Positions 1 to 6,808 of a stretch of DNA of 19,232 bases are shown here, piece by piece (the first letter of the stretch is position 1; each line of letters begins with the position of its first letter). A model generated the notes under the pieces. That model did not search any database. It was given only the letters and a program-made list of their open reading frames with translations, and had not been told where the DNA came from. The translations under genes and the position numbers were made by a program. Origin of the DNA: JAJYIV01 sp964616135 (GTDB lineage: Bacteria > Patescibacteriota > Patescibacteriia > UBA9934 > GWF2-40-263); contig CAZTTQ010000017.1 of assembly GCA_964616135.1 (NCBI GenBank), positions 1 to 19,232 on the forward strand, read 5' to 3'.

Positions 1-228
<228 letters not shown>

Positions 229-238
229 ACTGCGAGGG

Positions 239-255
239 TAGATTCAGGAAATCTA
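239..255 (+). other. Hairpin in the 23S-5S spacer
   Basis: TAGATT (239-244) and AATCTA (250-255) form a 6-bp stem around a 5-nt loop just after the 23S end. It is a plausible RNase processing stem between the two rRNAs; the role is inferred. Confidence 0.4.
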
Positions 256-293
256 TATCAACTTTACGAAGCGAAGGAACCTGAAGGGTTCCA

Positions 294-410
294 TAGTCTC
301 GGTGCCACTTCCCGGCGGGTCACACCCGTTCCCTTCCCGAACACGGAAGTTAAGCCGCACGGGGCCGATGGTAGTCCGATTGGGCGAGAGTAGGTAGGCG
401 CCGGGACCAT
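294..410 (+). rRNA. rrf: 5S ribosomal RNA
   Basis: The conserved core CCGAACACGGAAGTTAAGC (about 338-356) and the CGATGGTAGT and GCGAGAGTAGG blocks are diagnostic of 5S rRNA. Helix I forms between GTCTCGGTGCC (from 296) and GGCGCCGGGAC (ending 407). The complementarity continues outward (GTTCCAT at 288-294 with ATGGAAC at 409-415), which looks like a precursor processing stem. The mature length of about 115 nt is normal. It lies directly downstream of the 23S gene and ends the rRNA operon. Confidence 0.95.
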
Positions 411-469
411 GGAACTCTTCAAACGTCAGCCGAATTTCTCTGAAAACGAATGATTCGGTTGATGTCGCA

Positions 470-498
470 AAAACGACGGCCTTGTGCCGTCGTTTTTG
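470..498 (+). terminator. Intrinsic terminator of the rRNA operon
   Basis: AAAACGACGGC (470-480) and GCCGTCGTTTT (486-496) form an 11-bp stem with a 5-nt loop, and the 3' arm runs into a T-tract. It lies about 55 nt after the 5S rRNA. The T-tract runs straight into the next promoter (TGTTATACT). Confidence 0.85.
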
Positions 499-505
499 TT
501 ATACT
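497..505 (+). promoter_or_regulatory. Extended -10 promoter for the 514-1954 operon
   Basis: TG-T-TATACT (497-505) matches the extended -10 consensus; no good -35 is visible. The expected start near 512 leaves one or two bases before the ATG at 514, so the transcript would be nearly leaderless. The motif begins inside the T-tract of the preceding terminator. Confidence 0.6.
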
Positions 506-513
506 GGGGCCCT

Positions 514-624
514 ATGGAACCTGTATCGAAAGCGGCATGCTACGTCTGCGACGCCATCCGCTACGGCCTGGCGTTTTCCATTGGTGTCCTGGCGGGGATT
601 GTCTGGGCGCTCCGGTTCGGCTAA
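514..624 (+). CDS. Small single-pass membrane peptide (36 aa), function unknown
   Basis: A 36-codon frame begins MEPVSKAACYVCDAIRYG and continues into a hydrophobic stretch (about residues 19-34) long enough for one membrane helix, ending WALRFG. There is a CYVC pair just before the helix. It starts immediately after an extended -10 promoter, and its stop is 12 nt before the nucleotidyltransferase start, so it would be the first gene of that operon. No Shine-Dalgarno is visible, as for most genes here. I do not recognise a family. It could be a short membrane anchor or small regulator, or a leader frame with no stable product. The position between promoter and next gene is the main support. 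Confidence 0.5.
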   Translation: MEPVSKAACYVCDAIRYGLAFSIGVLAGIVWALRFG

Positions 625-636
625 GATTCCCGGGCT

Positions 637-1398
637 ATGAACGCCATTCGTCCTAAAGTCCGTGTGGTCATTTTGGCGGCCGGAAAGGGAACCCGTATGA
701 AGGCTGAAGGCCCGAAAGCCCTGACCTTGGTTGGGGGTCGGCCCATTTTGGCGTACCTGTTGGATGCTGTGGAAGAAAGTGGCTTGGACGCGCGCCCAAC
801 GGTCGTGGTCGGCTATGGGGCAGATGAAATCCGTGCGGTGATGGGCGGTCGCTGTCAGTATGCGGTGCAGACCGAGCAGCTAGGGACCGGACACGCGGCT
901 GCGAGCGCCAAGGAGACCGTCGCGGACGCGGATCATGTGGTCGTCTTGTACGGTGACCATCCGTTCATCTCAGCGGAGACCATGAGACGCTTGGCCGGTC
1001 GGCACATGGAGCGGGGGAATACGTTGACCCTCATGACGACCAAGGTCCCTTCGTTCAAGGGGGCGTATGCGGGTTTTGAACGTTGGGGGCGCATCTTGCG
1101 CGGAGAGAGTCGTCATATTACCGGCATCCGCGAATACAAGGACGCGACGGAGGAAGAGCGCCGCATCATGGAATTGAATCCAGCCCTGTTTTGCTTTGAC
1201 GCGAAATGGCTGTGGGAAAACGCCGCGGCGTTGCGTGCGGAAAACGTCCAGAAGGAATACTACCTGACGGATTTGGTTGCAGCCGCCATTGCGCAGGGAA
1301 AACCGTTGTCGTCCATCGACATCGCGCCGGAGGAGGTGGTGGGAATTAACACGCCGGAAGAACGCGACATCGCGGAAGCGATGCTTGCCGGGAACTAG
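637..1398 (+). CDS. GlmU-like UDP-N-acetylglucosamine pyrophosphorylase domain protein (NTP transferase)
   Basis: This 253-residue protein is a nucleotidyltransferase of the GlmU N-terminal (pyrophosphorylase) type. It shows the nucleotide-binding loop LAAGKGTRM (about residues 12-20) with a following PKAL lysine, the QTEQLGTGHA block that reads the uridine and sugar, YGDHP for metal binding, and KEYYLTDL and GINT near the C-terminus. In full-length GlmU (about 450 residues) a left-handed beta-helix acetyltransferase domain follows; here it is absent. The protein therefore probably makes UDP-GlcNAc from GlcNAc-1-phosphate, or a related UDP or dTDP sugar, for envelope synthesis, with acetylation done elsewhere or not at all. 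It sits second in a short operon; its TAG stop is one base before the methyltransferase ATG. Confidence 0.85.
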   Translation: MNAIRPKVRVVILAAGKGTRMKAEGPKALTLVGGRPILAYLLDAVEESGLDARPTVVVGYGADEIRAVMGGRCQYAVQTEQLGTGHAAASAKETVADADHVVVLYGDHPFISAETMRRLAGRHMERGNTLTLMTTKVPSFKGAYAGFERWGRILRGESRHITGIREYKDATEEERRIMELNPALFCFDAKWLWENAAALRAENVQKEYYLTDLVAAAIAQGKPLSSIDIAPEEVVGINTPEERDIAEAMLAGN

Positions 1399-1399
1399 T

Positions 1400-1954
1400 A
1401 TGCCGGCTTGGCTTGCGTTCTTCGCCCGTTTCTTGCGCGACCGGCGCCACGTCGGCGCGGTACTGCCATCCGGTCGCGCGCTGGCGCGTGCAGTCGCGCA
1501 CGCGGTTGGACCGCTGGCGAACGGCGCGGTGATCGTGGAGCTTGGGCCCGGCACTGGTGCGCTGACGGAGGAATTGGTGCGCGCATTTCCACGAGCACGG
1601 CTGCTGTTAGTTGAACGCGATCCGGCGTTTGTTGGTACGTTGCGCGCGCAGTTTCCGCTGGCGCGCGTCGTGGCGGGGGACGCGGCGGATTTGGAGGGGA
1701 TCCTGGAACAAGAAGGCGTGCGGCCCGCAACGGCGGTGAGCGGTCTGCCGATGCTTTCGTTGCCGGAATCCATGCGGAAGGCCGTATTTTCGGCCCTGGG
1801 ACGCGTTCTTCCGACGGGAGCGCGCTACGTGCAATTCACGTACGGTCCCGCGGCGTGGAGGCGAATGGCCGTTCCCGGATTCCGGTTGGCGTCGCAGCGA
1901 CGCGTATGGGGGAACGTACCTCCCGCGGCCGTGCTCACGTTTGAACGCACATAA
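1400..1954 (+). CDS. SAM-dependent methyltransferase, phospholipid N-methyltransferase / KsgA-like fold
   Basis: The 184-residue product has the class I methyltransferase core. Motif I VELGPGTGALTEELV (about residues 46-60) binds SAM, followed by an acidic LLLVERDP strand end (motif II) and VVAGDAADL (motif III). The N-terminus (FLRDRRHVGAVLPSGRALA) matches the lead-in typical of the PmtA-like group of COG3963, and SGLPMLSLPE stands where related enzymes have a GLP motif. A phospholipid-type substrate is possible but not proven; an rRNA dimethyltransferase is less likely because the protein is short. I chose the ATG at 1400 because the longer upstream frame overlaps the previous gene and the methyltransferase homology starts here. 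It overlaps nothing and follows the GlmU-like gene after one base (TAG-T-ATG), suggesting translational coupling. Confidence 0.75.
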   Translation: MPAWLAFFARFLRDRRHVGAVLPSGRALARAVAHAVGPLANGAVIVELGPGTGALTEELVRAFPRARLLLVERDPAFVGTLRAQFPLARVVAGDAADLEGILEQEGVRPATAVSGLPMLSLPESMRKAVFSALGRVLPTGARYVQFTYGPAAWRRMAVPGFRLASQRRVWGNVPPAAVLTFERT

Positions 1955-1986
1955 GAAAAACCACCGGCGCGTCCCGGTGGTTTTTC
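1955..1986. terminator. Bidirectional intrinsic terminator
   Basis: CCACCGG (1961-1967) and CCGGTGG (1974-1980) pair around a 6-nt loop, flanked by GAAAAA and TTTTTC. It can end the methyltransferase operon rightwards and the lysine-rich gene leftwards. Confidence 0.85.
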
Positions 1987-1996
1987 TGTCGCCGCG

Positions 1997-2092
1997 TTAG
2001 CGGCGGGACTTCTTGGCAACCTTGCGCTTCTTGGCAACCTTCTTGGTGGTCTTCTTGGTCGTCTTGCGCTTCAACACTTTCTTTTTCTTCAT
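1997..2092 (-). CDS. Very small lysine-rich basic protein (31 aa), probable nucleic-acid binder
   Basis: The frame reads MKKKKVLKRKTTKKTTKKVA and continues KKRKVAKKSRR: nearly two thirds of residues are Lys or Arg, arranged as repeated TTKK and VAKK units. Such composition is seen in the tails of histone-like proteins and in very small basic ribosome-associated proteins; I do not recognise a named family. A GTG four codons upstream (about 2104) lies 11 nt after GGAG and could be the true start, giving a 35-residue form with VINR added. It has its own promoter (2199-2227), a ~100-nt leader with two hairpins, and a terminator (1955-1986), which supports a real and well-expressed gene. Function is inferred from charge only. 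Confidence 0.6.
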   Translation of the reverse strand: MKKKKVLKRKTTKKTTKKVAKKRKVAKKSRR

Positions 2093-2192
2093 ACGATTGA
2101 TCACGCGTTACGAATCTCCAAAGCGGAGATCCTCCAAACGCATCCGTAAGGACGCGTGTCACCGTCGCGCAGACGCGGCGCTCGGGCGATTG
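2093..2192 (-). promoter_or_regulatory. Structured 5' leader of the lysine-rich gene
   Basis: On the minus strand the ~100-nt leader holds ACGCGTCC-TTAC-GGATGCGT (8 bp with one wobble) and ATCTCC-GCTTT-GGAGAT (6 bp). The second hairpin contains both candidate GGAG ribosome-binding tracts, so it could mask them. Most other genes here have leaders of 2-40 nt. Regulation is inferred. Confidence 0.4.
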
Positions 2193-2198
2193 GTTTCC

Positions 2199-2227
2199 AG
2201 TATAGCACCTTTTGATCGTGTCAATAA
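2199..2227 (-). promoter_or_regulatory. Promoter of the lysine-rich gene
   Basis: TATACT (2204-2199) preceded by TGC is an extended -10. Upstream are TTGACA (2224-2219, short 14-bp spacer) and TTATTG (2227-2222, 17-bp spacer). It lies directly downstream of the L,D-transpeptidase stop. Confidence 0.6.
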
Positions 2228-2240
2228 CTATTTCTGTGGA

Positions 2241-3593
2241 TTATTCACGTACCGAAACAGTGTTTCCGCGGTCCGCCCATCCGTAAATCCATTTCATGTT
2301 GGAGAGATTTACGTTGACGCATCCGTGGCTCATGGTGGTGCCGAAGTTGTTGTGCCATGGTGCGTAGTGGATGTAGATGTGTGGGAAGAAACGGAGGTTG
2401 TATTGCACCACGCCCAGGTCGTACGCGTCTTTTCCGACGCCGCCCTTATAGTGCACGAAGGGGACCTTTTCCGTGATTTTATGGTCTCCGATGGGCGTTT
2501 TGTAGGGCATGCGTCCGGTGGAAACAAGGAACGTATTGGCCAGGATTCCTTGTTCGTACGCGTAGAGGCGTTGGTCAGAGATGTCGACGAGGATGCTTTT
2601 TTCCTCGTCCGGTTTTTCTGCGCCGAACCAGAGGCGCGCGGGGGCGACGACGATGTCCGTGGCCCCGTCGTGGTCTACGTCCCCGGCGGCCGCGGTGACA
2701 GAGTGCAGCGGAACGTCCGCCGTGAGAACGGTGGCACCGTCCGTGCCGACGAGCGTCTTGGTGCCGGTCGTCGTGATGAGCGTCATGGTGTCCGCGACAA
2801 AGATACCCGTGACACCGGAGCCGGGAAGCGCGAGGGGAATGGCGGCGGACACGGCCGTGCCGACGCCGGTGAATGAGACGCTGCGGCGTTCCGCGGATGC
2901 GCCGCGCATAGTCACGGTGGAAAGCGCGCCACCCATAACAGAACCGGCGAGTCCGCGAGCGTCCGTCTTGTCGCCGACGAACGTCTCTTTCCAGAGATCC
3001 AACGTTCCCTTTCCGTCCGCGTTCCATTTCCATGCTTTGACATGCGGACCGCCCCCGACGGCGGGAAGCGTCACGAGCTCGGCCTTTCCGTCGCTGTCGA
3101 GGTCTCCACAGGCTAGGTTGAGCCCCGTTTTCAGGCCTTCGTCATAGGCCATGAATCCAGTGCCGATCGGTTTGCCGACGTTGGTGAAGACGCGCACTTG
3201 CGGGCCGCCGCCGCGTTGGGGCGCGGTGATGATTTCGCGAACGCCGTCCCCGTCCAAGTCGCAGGCCGTGACGTTCACGCCGAAACCGAAGCCTTTGTCG
3301 TACGCCAGGAAGCTGCCGATCTCCGTGCCGTTTTTGCGCAGCGCCTTTACGCGCGGTTCGTTGCCGAGCCCCATGCCGACGAGAATCTCCGGAATGCCGT
3401 CCGTCCCCAAGTCCGCCACGGCCAAGGAGACGCCGCCGCCTTGGTTGGCGCTTGCAACCTTGAACGATGACTGTTCCTTCCCGTCCAAGGACAGGATGCG
3501 GATCACGACGGTTTGGTCTTTTGCGGCACGGACGGACGTTGGGAAAAGGGTGGAGAGAAGCAGTGCGGCGGTCAGCACGGATGCGGCGCGCAT
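2241..3593 (-). CDS. Exported L,D-transpeptidase (YkuD) with FG-GAP/VCBS-like repeats
   Basis: The 450-residue protein starts with a hydrophobic signal peptide (MRAASVLTAALLLSTLF, likely cleaved after VRA near residue 22). The middle carries at least four FG-GAP/VCBS-like blade motifs with calcium-loop style acidic residues: VADLGTDG, ACDLDGDG, CGDLDSDG and AGDVDHDG. The C-terminal YkuD domain (about 332-450) ends with the catalytic signature SHGCVN (422-427, Cys425) preceded by IHYAPW. YkuD enzymes form 3-3 cross-links in peptidoglycan or attach proteins to it; the beta-propeller part probably binds a wall or surface partner. I placed the start at 3593 because the signal peptide begins there; the open frame further upstream crosses the tRNA gene. 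An extended -10 (3617-3625) lies just before it. Confidence 0.88.
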   Translation of the reverse strand: MRAASVLTAALLLSTLFPTSVRAAKDQTVVIRILSLDGKEQSSFKVASANQGGGVSLAVADLGTDGIPEILVGMGLGNEPRVKALRKNGTEIGSFLAYDKGFGFGVNVTACDLDGDGVREIITAPQRGGGPQVRVFTNVGKPIGTGFMAYDEGLKTGLNLACGDLDSDGKAELVTLPAVGGGPHVKAWKWNADGKGTLDLWKETFVGDKTDARGLAGSVMGGALSTVTMRGASAERRSVSFTGVGTAVSAAIPLALPGSGVTGIFVADTMTLITTTGTKTLVGTDGATVLTADVPLHSVTAAAGDVDHDGATDIVVAPARLWFGAEKPDEEKSILVDISDQRLYAYEQGILANTFLVSTGRMPYKTPIGDHKITEKVPFVHYKGGVGKDAYDLGVVQYNLRFFPHIYIHYAPWHNNFGTTMSHGCVNVNLSNMKWIYGWADRGNTVSVRE

Positions 3594-3616
3594 AAGGGAG
3601 AGATTGGAATACGCGT

Positions 3617-3625
3617 ATCCTAGCA
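3617..3625 (-). promoter_or_regulatory. Extended -10 promoter of the L,D-transpeptidase gene
   Basis: TG-C-TAGGAT on the minus strand, with a predicted start about 17 nt before the ATG at 3593. No clear -35 is seen. Confidence 0.5.
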
Positions 3626-3634
3626 CAAAACACG

Positions 3635-3663
3635 TTGACGAACGGCGAAAAACACGGTAGGTT
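3635..3663 (+). promoter_or_regulatory. Promoter of tRNA-Ala
   Basis: TTGACG (3635-3640), an exact 17-bp spacer and TAGGTT (3658-3663). The expected start near 3670 is about 16 nt before the tRNA. Unlike the protein-gene promoters, it has a good -35. Confidence 0.6.
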
Positions 3664-3685
3664 GCACCGGTTGGCAGCAGTTGGC

Positions 3686-3761
3686 GGGCCCTTAGCTCAT
3701 TTGGTAGAGCACCGCGTTTGCAACGCGGGGGTGGCCGGTTCGAGCCCGGCAGGGTCCACCA
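3686..3761 (+). tRNA. tRNA-Ala (anticodon UGC)
   Basis: A 76-nt cloverleaf. The acceptor stem GGGCCCT/AGGGTCC contains the G3:U70 wobble pair that defines alanine tRNAs. The anticodon stem CCGCG/CGCGG encloses TTTGCAA with anticodon TGC at 3719-3721. The T arm has GGTTCGAGCC, and the 3' CCA is encoded (3759-3761). Confidence 0.97.
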
Positions 3762-3774
3762 ATTGGGGCAAACG

Positions 3775-3801
3775 AAAATTCCACCCGTGGGGTGGAATTT
3801 T
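3775..3801. terminator. Bidirectional terminator between tRNA-Ala and the dehydrogenase
   Basis: AAAATTCCACCC (3775-3786) and GGGTGGAATTTT (3790-3801) form a perfect 12-bp stem with a 3-nt loop. The A- and T-rich ends let it work in both directions for the two convergent units. Confidence 0.85.
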
Positions 3802-3805
3802 GCGT

Positions 3806-4807
3806 CTAGGCCTTCACAAGGTTCGGCGGTTTCTTGCCGGCGGCGAAGGCGAGAATATTTTCCGCGGCCGTACGGGACATCGCTTGGCGCGTTTCTTCGG
3901 TCGCCGAAGCGGTGTGCGGCGTGAGGACGACGTTCGGGAGCTTGTTCATCGCGACGACGTCCGTGTGCGTGCATGCGACCGACGGTTCGCATTCGTACAC
4001 GTCCAGACCGGCGCCGGCGATTTGTTTTTTCATGAGCGCGGCAATGAGCGCGTGTTCGTCCACGATCGGCCCACGCGACGTATTGATAAGGAAGGCGGAC
4101 TTTTTCATGAGCTTCAGTTCCGCGGCACCGATGAGATGGTATGTGGAGGGAAGAAGCGGGACATGGAGGGAGACGAAGTCGGAGACGGCGAGGAGTTTGT
4201 GCAGGCTCACGAACTTCGCGCCGGTCTTGAGTTCCAATTCCGGATTGCGCTTCACGTCCGTGTACACGACGTTGATGTTGAAACCGTCGTGGAGGCGGCG
4301 GACGATGCCCGTGCCGATGGCTCCCGCGCCGACGATGCCGACGGTCTTGCCGACGATGTCTGTCCCGAGCAATAGCATCGGACCCCAGGCTTCGTACTTC
4401 CCATCGCGCATGAACTGGTCTGTTTCTACGATGCGGTGGGCCAGGGCGAACATGAGCGCGATGGCATGTTCCGCGACGGATTCGCTGACATTCGGGTGCG
4501 GGGCGTTCGTAACGGCGATGCCGCGTTTTTTGGCTTCCTTGAGGTCAATATTATCGAAGCCGACGGCGTAGTTGGCAATCAGTTTGAGTTGCGGGCCCGC
4601 GGCATCAAATACTTCCGCGTCCATGTGTTCTGTCAGGATGGAGAGGATGACGTCGGCGCCCTTTACGCGCTTCAGAAGTTCCTTGCGCGGGATCGCCTGG
4701 TCCTTTTCATACACGCTGACCTTGAGCGATTTGTTCTTTTTTAGCAGGGCGAGTCCTTCACTCGGAATGTCACGCGTGACGAAGACGCGCAGGGATTGTT
4801 TGGGCAT
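3806..4807 (-). CDS. D-isomer-specific 2-hydroxyacid dehydrogenase (glyoxylate/hydroxypyruvate reductase-like)
   Basis: The 333-residue protein has the family's two-domain layout. An N-terminal substrate part contains KLIANYAVGFDNIDL; the central NAD(P)-binding part has GIVGAGAIGTGIVRRL (a GxGxxG Rossmann loop), then VSLHVPLLPSTYHLI and LINTSRGPIVDE with the catalytic arginine. A glutamate follows in DVYECEP, and the catalytic histidine in LTPHTASAT. It would reduce 2-keto acids such as glyoxylate or hydroxypyruvate, or oxidise the D-hydroxy acids; the exact substrate cannot be read from the sequence. It is the last gene of a three-gene operon: its ATG is 10 nt after the kinase stop. The start at 4807 begins the homologous MPKQSLRVFVTRDIP segment; the open frame upstream overlaps the kinase. 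Confidence 0.88.
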   Translation of the reverse strand: MPKQSLRVFVTRDIPSEGLALLKKNKSLKVSVYEKDQAIPRKELLKRVKGADVILSILTEHMDAEVFDAAGPQLKLIANYAVGFDNIDLKEAKKRGIAVTNAPHPNVSESVAEHAIALMFALAHRIVETDQFMRDGKYEAWGPMLLLGTDIVGKTVGIVGAGAIGTGIVRRLHDGFNINVVYTDVKRNPELELKTGAKFVSLHKLLAVSDFVSLHVPLLPSTYHLIGAAELKLMKKSAFLINTSRGPIVDEHALIAALMKKQIAGAGLDVYECEPSVACTHTDVVAMNKLPNVVLTPHTASATEETRQAMSRTAAENILAFAAGKKPPNLVKA

Positions 4808-4817
4808 AGGTCCGAGG

Positions 4818-5792
4818 TTAGGAAAGCTTCCGTACGGGAACTTTTTTGAGCGCGGCGGCGGAAGGCCAGGCCTTGAGGATGCCTTTTTTCGCCCCGACCT
4901 GTTTGATGACGCTTTCGGCGTTGAGCGTTCCGATGGCAAGCGCTTCCGGAAGGGTGAGCCCGTGCATGAGGGCGGCCGTGACGCCGGAGCCAAACGCGTC
5001 GCCTGCTCCCGTACGTGACACGCTGGATGCGCCCGTGGTGCCGGAGGTCCACGCCTCCGTGCCACGGAACGCGTATGCTCCCTGGTCTCCGTCGGTAATG
5101 ACGACGGTGAGATGCGGAAGGTCCGCGAACGCGCGGAATGCGACTGCCGGATCCTGCTCACCCGTGAGTACGGCTGCTTCTTCGCGGTTGAGGAAGAGCA
5201 GGGACACGTGATTCAGCATCGGTTTCACGGCCGCGAGGCTTTGGGAAAGTTCCTTGTGGCCGGGGTTCCAGGCGACGGCGCTGCCGCCTTTGGTTGCCGT
5301 TTCGCCGATGCGTTCCGCCATGGCGAGATTGCCGCCGAGCGAGGTGACGTAGAACCACTTAGCGTGGAGGGAAGACCACGGCAGGTCCGCCGGCTTGAAT
5401 TCCGCGGAGACGCCGCGGAAGACCAAGACGCTCCGTTCCCCATTTTTGGCGGTCAGAAGGGCGGAGAAGCCCGTTTCGCCGCCCAGGACATGCTTGATGA
5501 GGGTGGTGTCCACGCCCTCCCGGCCCAAGTCCGCAACGACTTCACGACCGGAAGCGTCGTCCCCGACTTTGCAGGCGCAGGCGGCGTCAAAACCGAGGCG
5601 GGCAAAGGTGACGGCCGCGTTGGTGGCTCCGCCGCCCGTGCTTTCGACCTTTTTGTCCACGTCGATTTTACCGCCGAGCGGCACGCATTCGCCCATGCCG
5701 CCGGCAAACTGCGTCCCGGCGACCAATTGGAATTTGTCCGACAGCAAAAACACGTCGTGGGTCGCGGCGCCGACGGTAATGATGTCGTACAT
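4818..5792 (-). CDS. PfkB-family carbohydrate kinase (operon gene 2)
   Basis: The 324-residue product belongs to the ribokinase/PfkB superfamily, which phosphorylates sugars or nucleosides with ATP. The N-terminal glycine-rich signature STGGGATNAAVTFARLG lies at 51-67, the ATP-binding VITDGDQGAY at 231-240, and the C-terminal signature TGAGDAFGSG at 261-270, with Asp265 as the predicted catalytic base. The residue before the TGAGD block is Arg where most members have Asp. The substrate cannot be told: the lid segment at about 20-50, containing GECVPLGGKIDVD, is the specificity region and differs from the neighbouring paralogue. The start is one base after the stop of the upstream kinase gene (TAG-T-ATG). 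Its location with pentose phosphate genes on both sides fits a ribose or nucleoside salvage role, by inference. Confidence 0.85.
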   Translation of the reverse strand: MYDIITVGAATHDVFLLSDKFQLVAGTQFAGGMGECVPLGGKIDVDKKVESTGGGATNAAVTFARLGFDAACACKVGDDASGREVVADLGREGVDTTLIKHVLGGETGFSALLTAKNGERSVLVFRGVSAEFKPADLPWSSLHAKWFYVTSLGGNLAMAERIGETATKGGSAVAWNPGHKELSQSLAAVKPMLNHVSLLFLNREEAAVLTGEQDPAVAFRAFADLPHLTVVITDGDQGAYAFRGTEAWTSGTTGASSVSRTGAGDAFGSGVTAALMHGLTLPEALAIGTLNAESVIKQVGAKKGILKAWPSAAALKKVPVRKLS

Positions 5793-5793
5793 A

Positions 5794-6765
5794 CTAGAGC
5801 GTTTTTACCTTGAAGGACTTTGCCTTTTGCAGGCGCGCTTTGATCTGGCTTTGGGAGAGAAGGCCTTTGGTCGGACCGACGTACGCGACGACCGAAGCGG
5901 AATTGACCGCGCCCCAGCGCATGCTGTCTGACGAAGCCAGGCCCATGAGCCGCGCGCCGAGGAAGCCGGTGGCGAACGCGTCGCCCGCCCCCGTTGTCTC
6001 CACCGCGGCGCCTGGAAAAATCGGACAGAAGATGATGGCCTTGCCGTCAAAATGATACGCGCCGTTCTTGCCGTCCGTGATGACGACCTCTTGGCAGCCC
6101 AGTGCGCGTAGGGCAGGAGCCAGGTGGTGGATTTCAAGCGAATTGGAGCCGGTGATTGAACGCGCCTCTTCACGATTGACGAACAAAATGTCCGTCTCTT
6201 GGAGAAGTTCAAACAACGTCGGATCCTTTTCTTGTATTTGGATGGTGCCCGGATTTACGCTGACTTTGATGCCGTTATTCCGCGCGCGGGCGGCAATGGA
6301 TCGGTAAATGGCTTCGTACCCGTGCCCCATTTCTCCCACGTGGACCCAAATGGTGCGCGGGAGGCGCGGAGGGAGATGGTAAACGTGGCTGATGTGGGAC
6401 GTGAGGATGGTGCGGTCGCCCTTGAAGTTCAGCACGACGGAGTAACTGGACGGTTCGTTTTTGGCGACGTGGAGATAGCGCGCGGAGACGCCTTCCCCCG
6501 TGAGATGTTTGACGGCCAACTCCCGCGTATTGTCCGCGCCCATGTTGCTGACAACGGCCGTCTTGCGTCCCTGGCGCGCCAATCCGACGGCGACGTTGGG
6601 CGCGGAGCCGGCCACCTGTGAGTCCACGACGCTCACGGGGATTTTGGCGCCGTATTCCAAGCACAGCAGGCAGTCCGGCATTTTGAGCTGGCATTGCACC
6701 GACGCCTGGTCCAAGAGGACGAAGGTGTCCAATTTGGTGTCGCCGACGGCGATCAGGTGGTACAT
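5794..6765 (-). CDS. PfkB-family carbohydrate kinase (operon gene 1)
   Basis: This 323-residue protein is a second ribokinase-type kinase, a diverged paralogue of the next gene. It shows VAGSAPNVAVGLARQG (51-66), where Ser-Ala replaces the usual Gly-Gly, VVITDGKNGAYHF (227-239) and TTGAGDAFATG (257-267) with predicted catalytic Asp262. The lid region holds four cysteines between residues 25 and 35 (CQLKMPDCLLC), a cluster not expected in ribokinase, which might bind metal or form a redox switch. The start at 6765 (MYHLIAVGDT) matches the MYDIITVGAA start of the paralogue, and lies just after an extended -10 promoter. The longer upstream frame runs through the transketolase terminator and is not credible. 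Substrate unknown. Confidence 0.85.
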   Translation of the reverse strand: MYHLIAVGDTKLDTFVLLDQASVQCQLKMPDCLLCLEYGAKIPVSVVDSQVAGSAPNVAVGLARQGRKTAVVSNMGADNTRELAVKHLTGEGVSARYLHVAKNEPSSYSVVLNFKGDRTILTSHISHVYHLPPRLPRTIWVHVGEMGHGYEAIYRSIAARARNNGIKVSVNPGTIQIQEKDPTLFELLQETDILFVNREEARSITGSNSLEIHHLAPALRALGCQEVVITDGKNGAYHFDGKAIIFCPIFPGAAVETTGAGDAFATGFLGARLMGLASSDSMRWGAVNSASVVAYVGPTKGLLSQSQIKARLQKAKSFKVKTL

Positions 6766-6775
6766 ATTGGCTCCA

Positions 6776-6784
6776 AGTATAGCA
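6776..6784 (-). promoter_or_regulatory. Extended -10 promoter of the kinase-kinase-dehydrogenase operon
   Basis: TG-C-TATACT on the minus strand directly follows the T-tract of the transketolase terminator. The predicted start near 6769 lies about 4 nt before the ATG at 6765. GGAG (6774-6771) would then be mostly outside the transcript. Confidence 0.65.
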
Positions 6785-6808
6785 AAAATCGCCCGGGTGG
6801 GCGATTTT
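6784..6808 (-). terminator. Terminator of the split-transketolase operon
   Basis: AAAATCGCCC (6785-6794) and GGGCGATTTT (6799-6808) pair perfectly around GGGT. On the minus strand a five-base T-tract follows (6788-6784). The stem overlaps the stop codon of the upstream gene. Confidence 0.85.

Noticed and set aside
2013..2876. Long + strand open frame opposite the L,D-transpeptidase
   Set aside because: It is the antisense shadow of a clear YkuD gene and of the lysine-rich gene; it has no domain pattern.
3593..3992. N-terminal extension of the L,D-transpeptidase
   Set aside because: It would read through the tRNA-Ala gene and its terminator on the opposite strand; the signal peptide starts at 3593.
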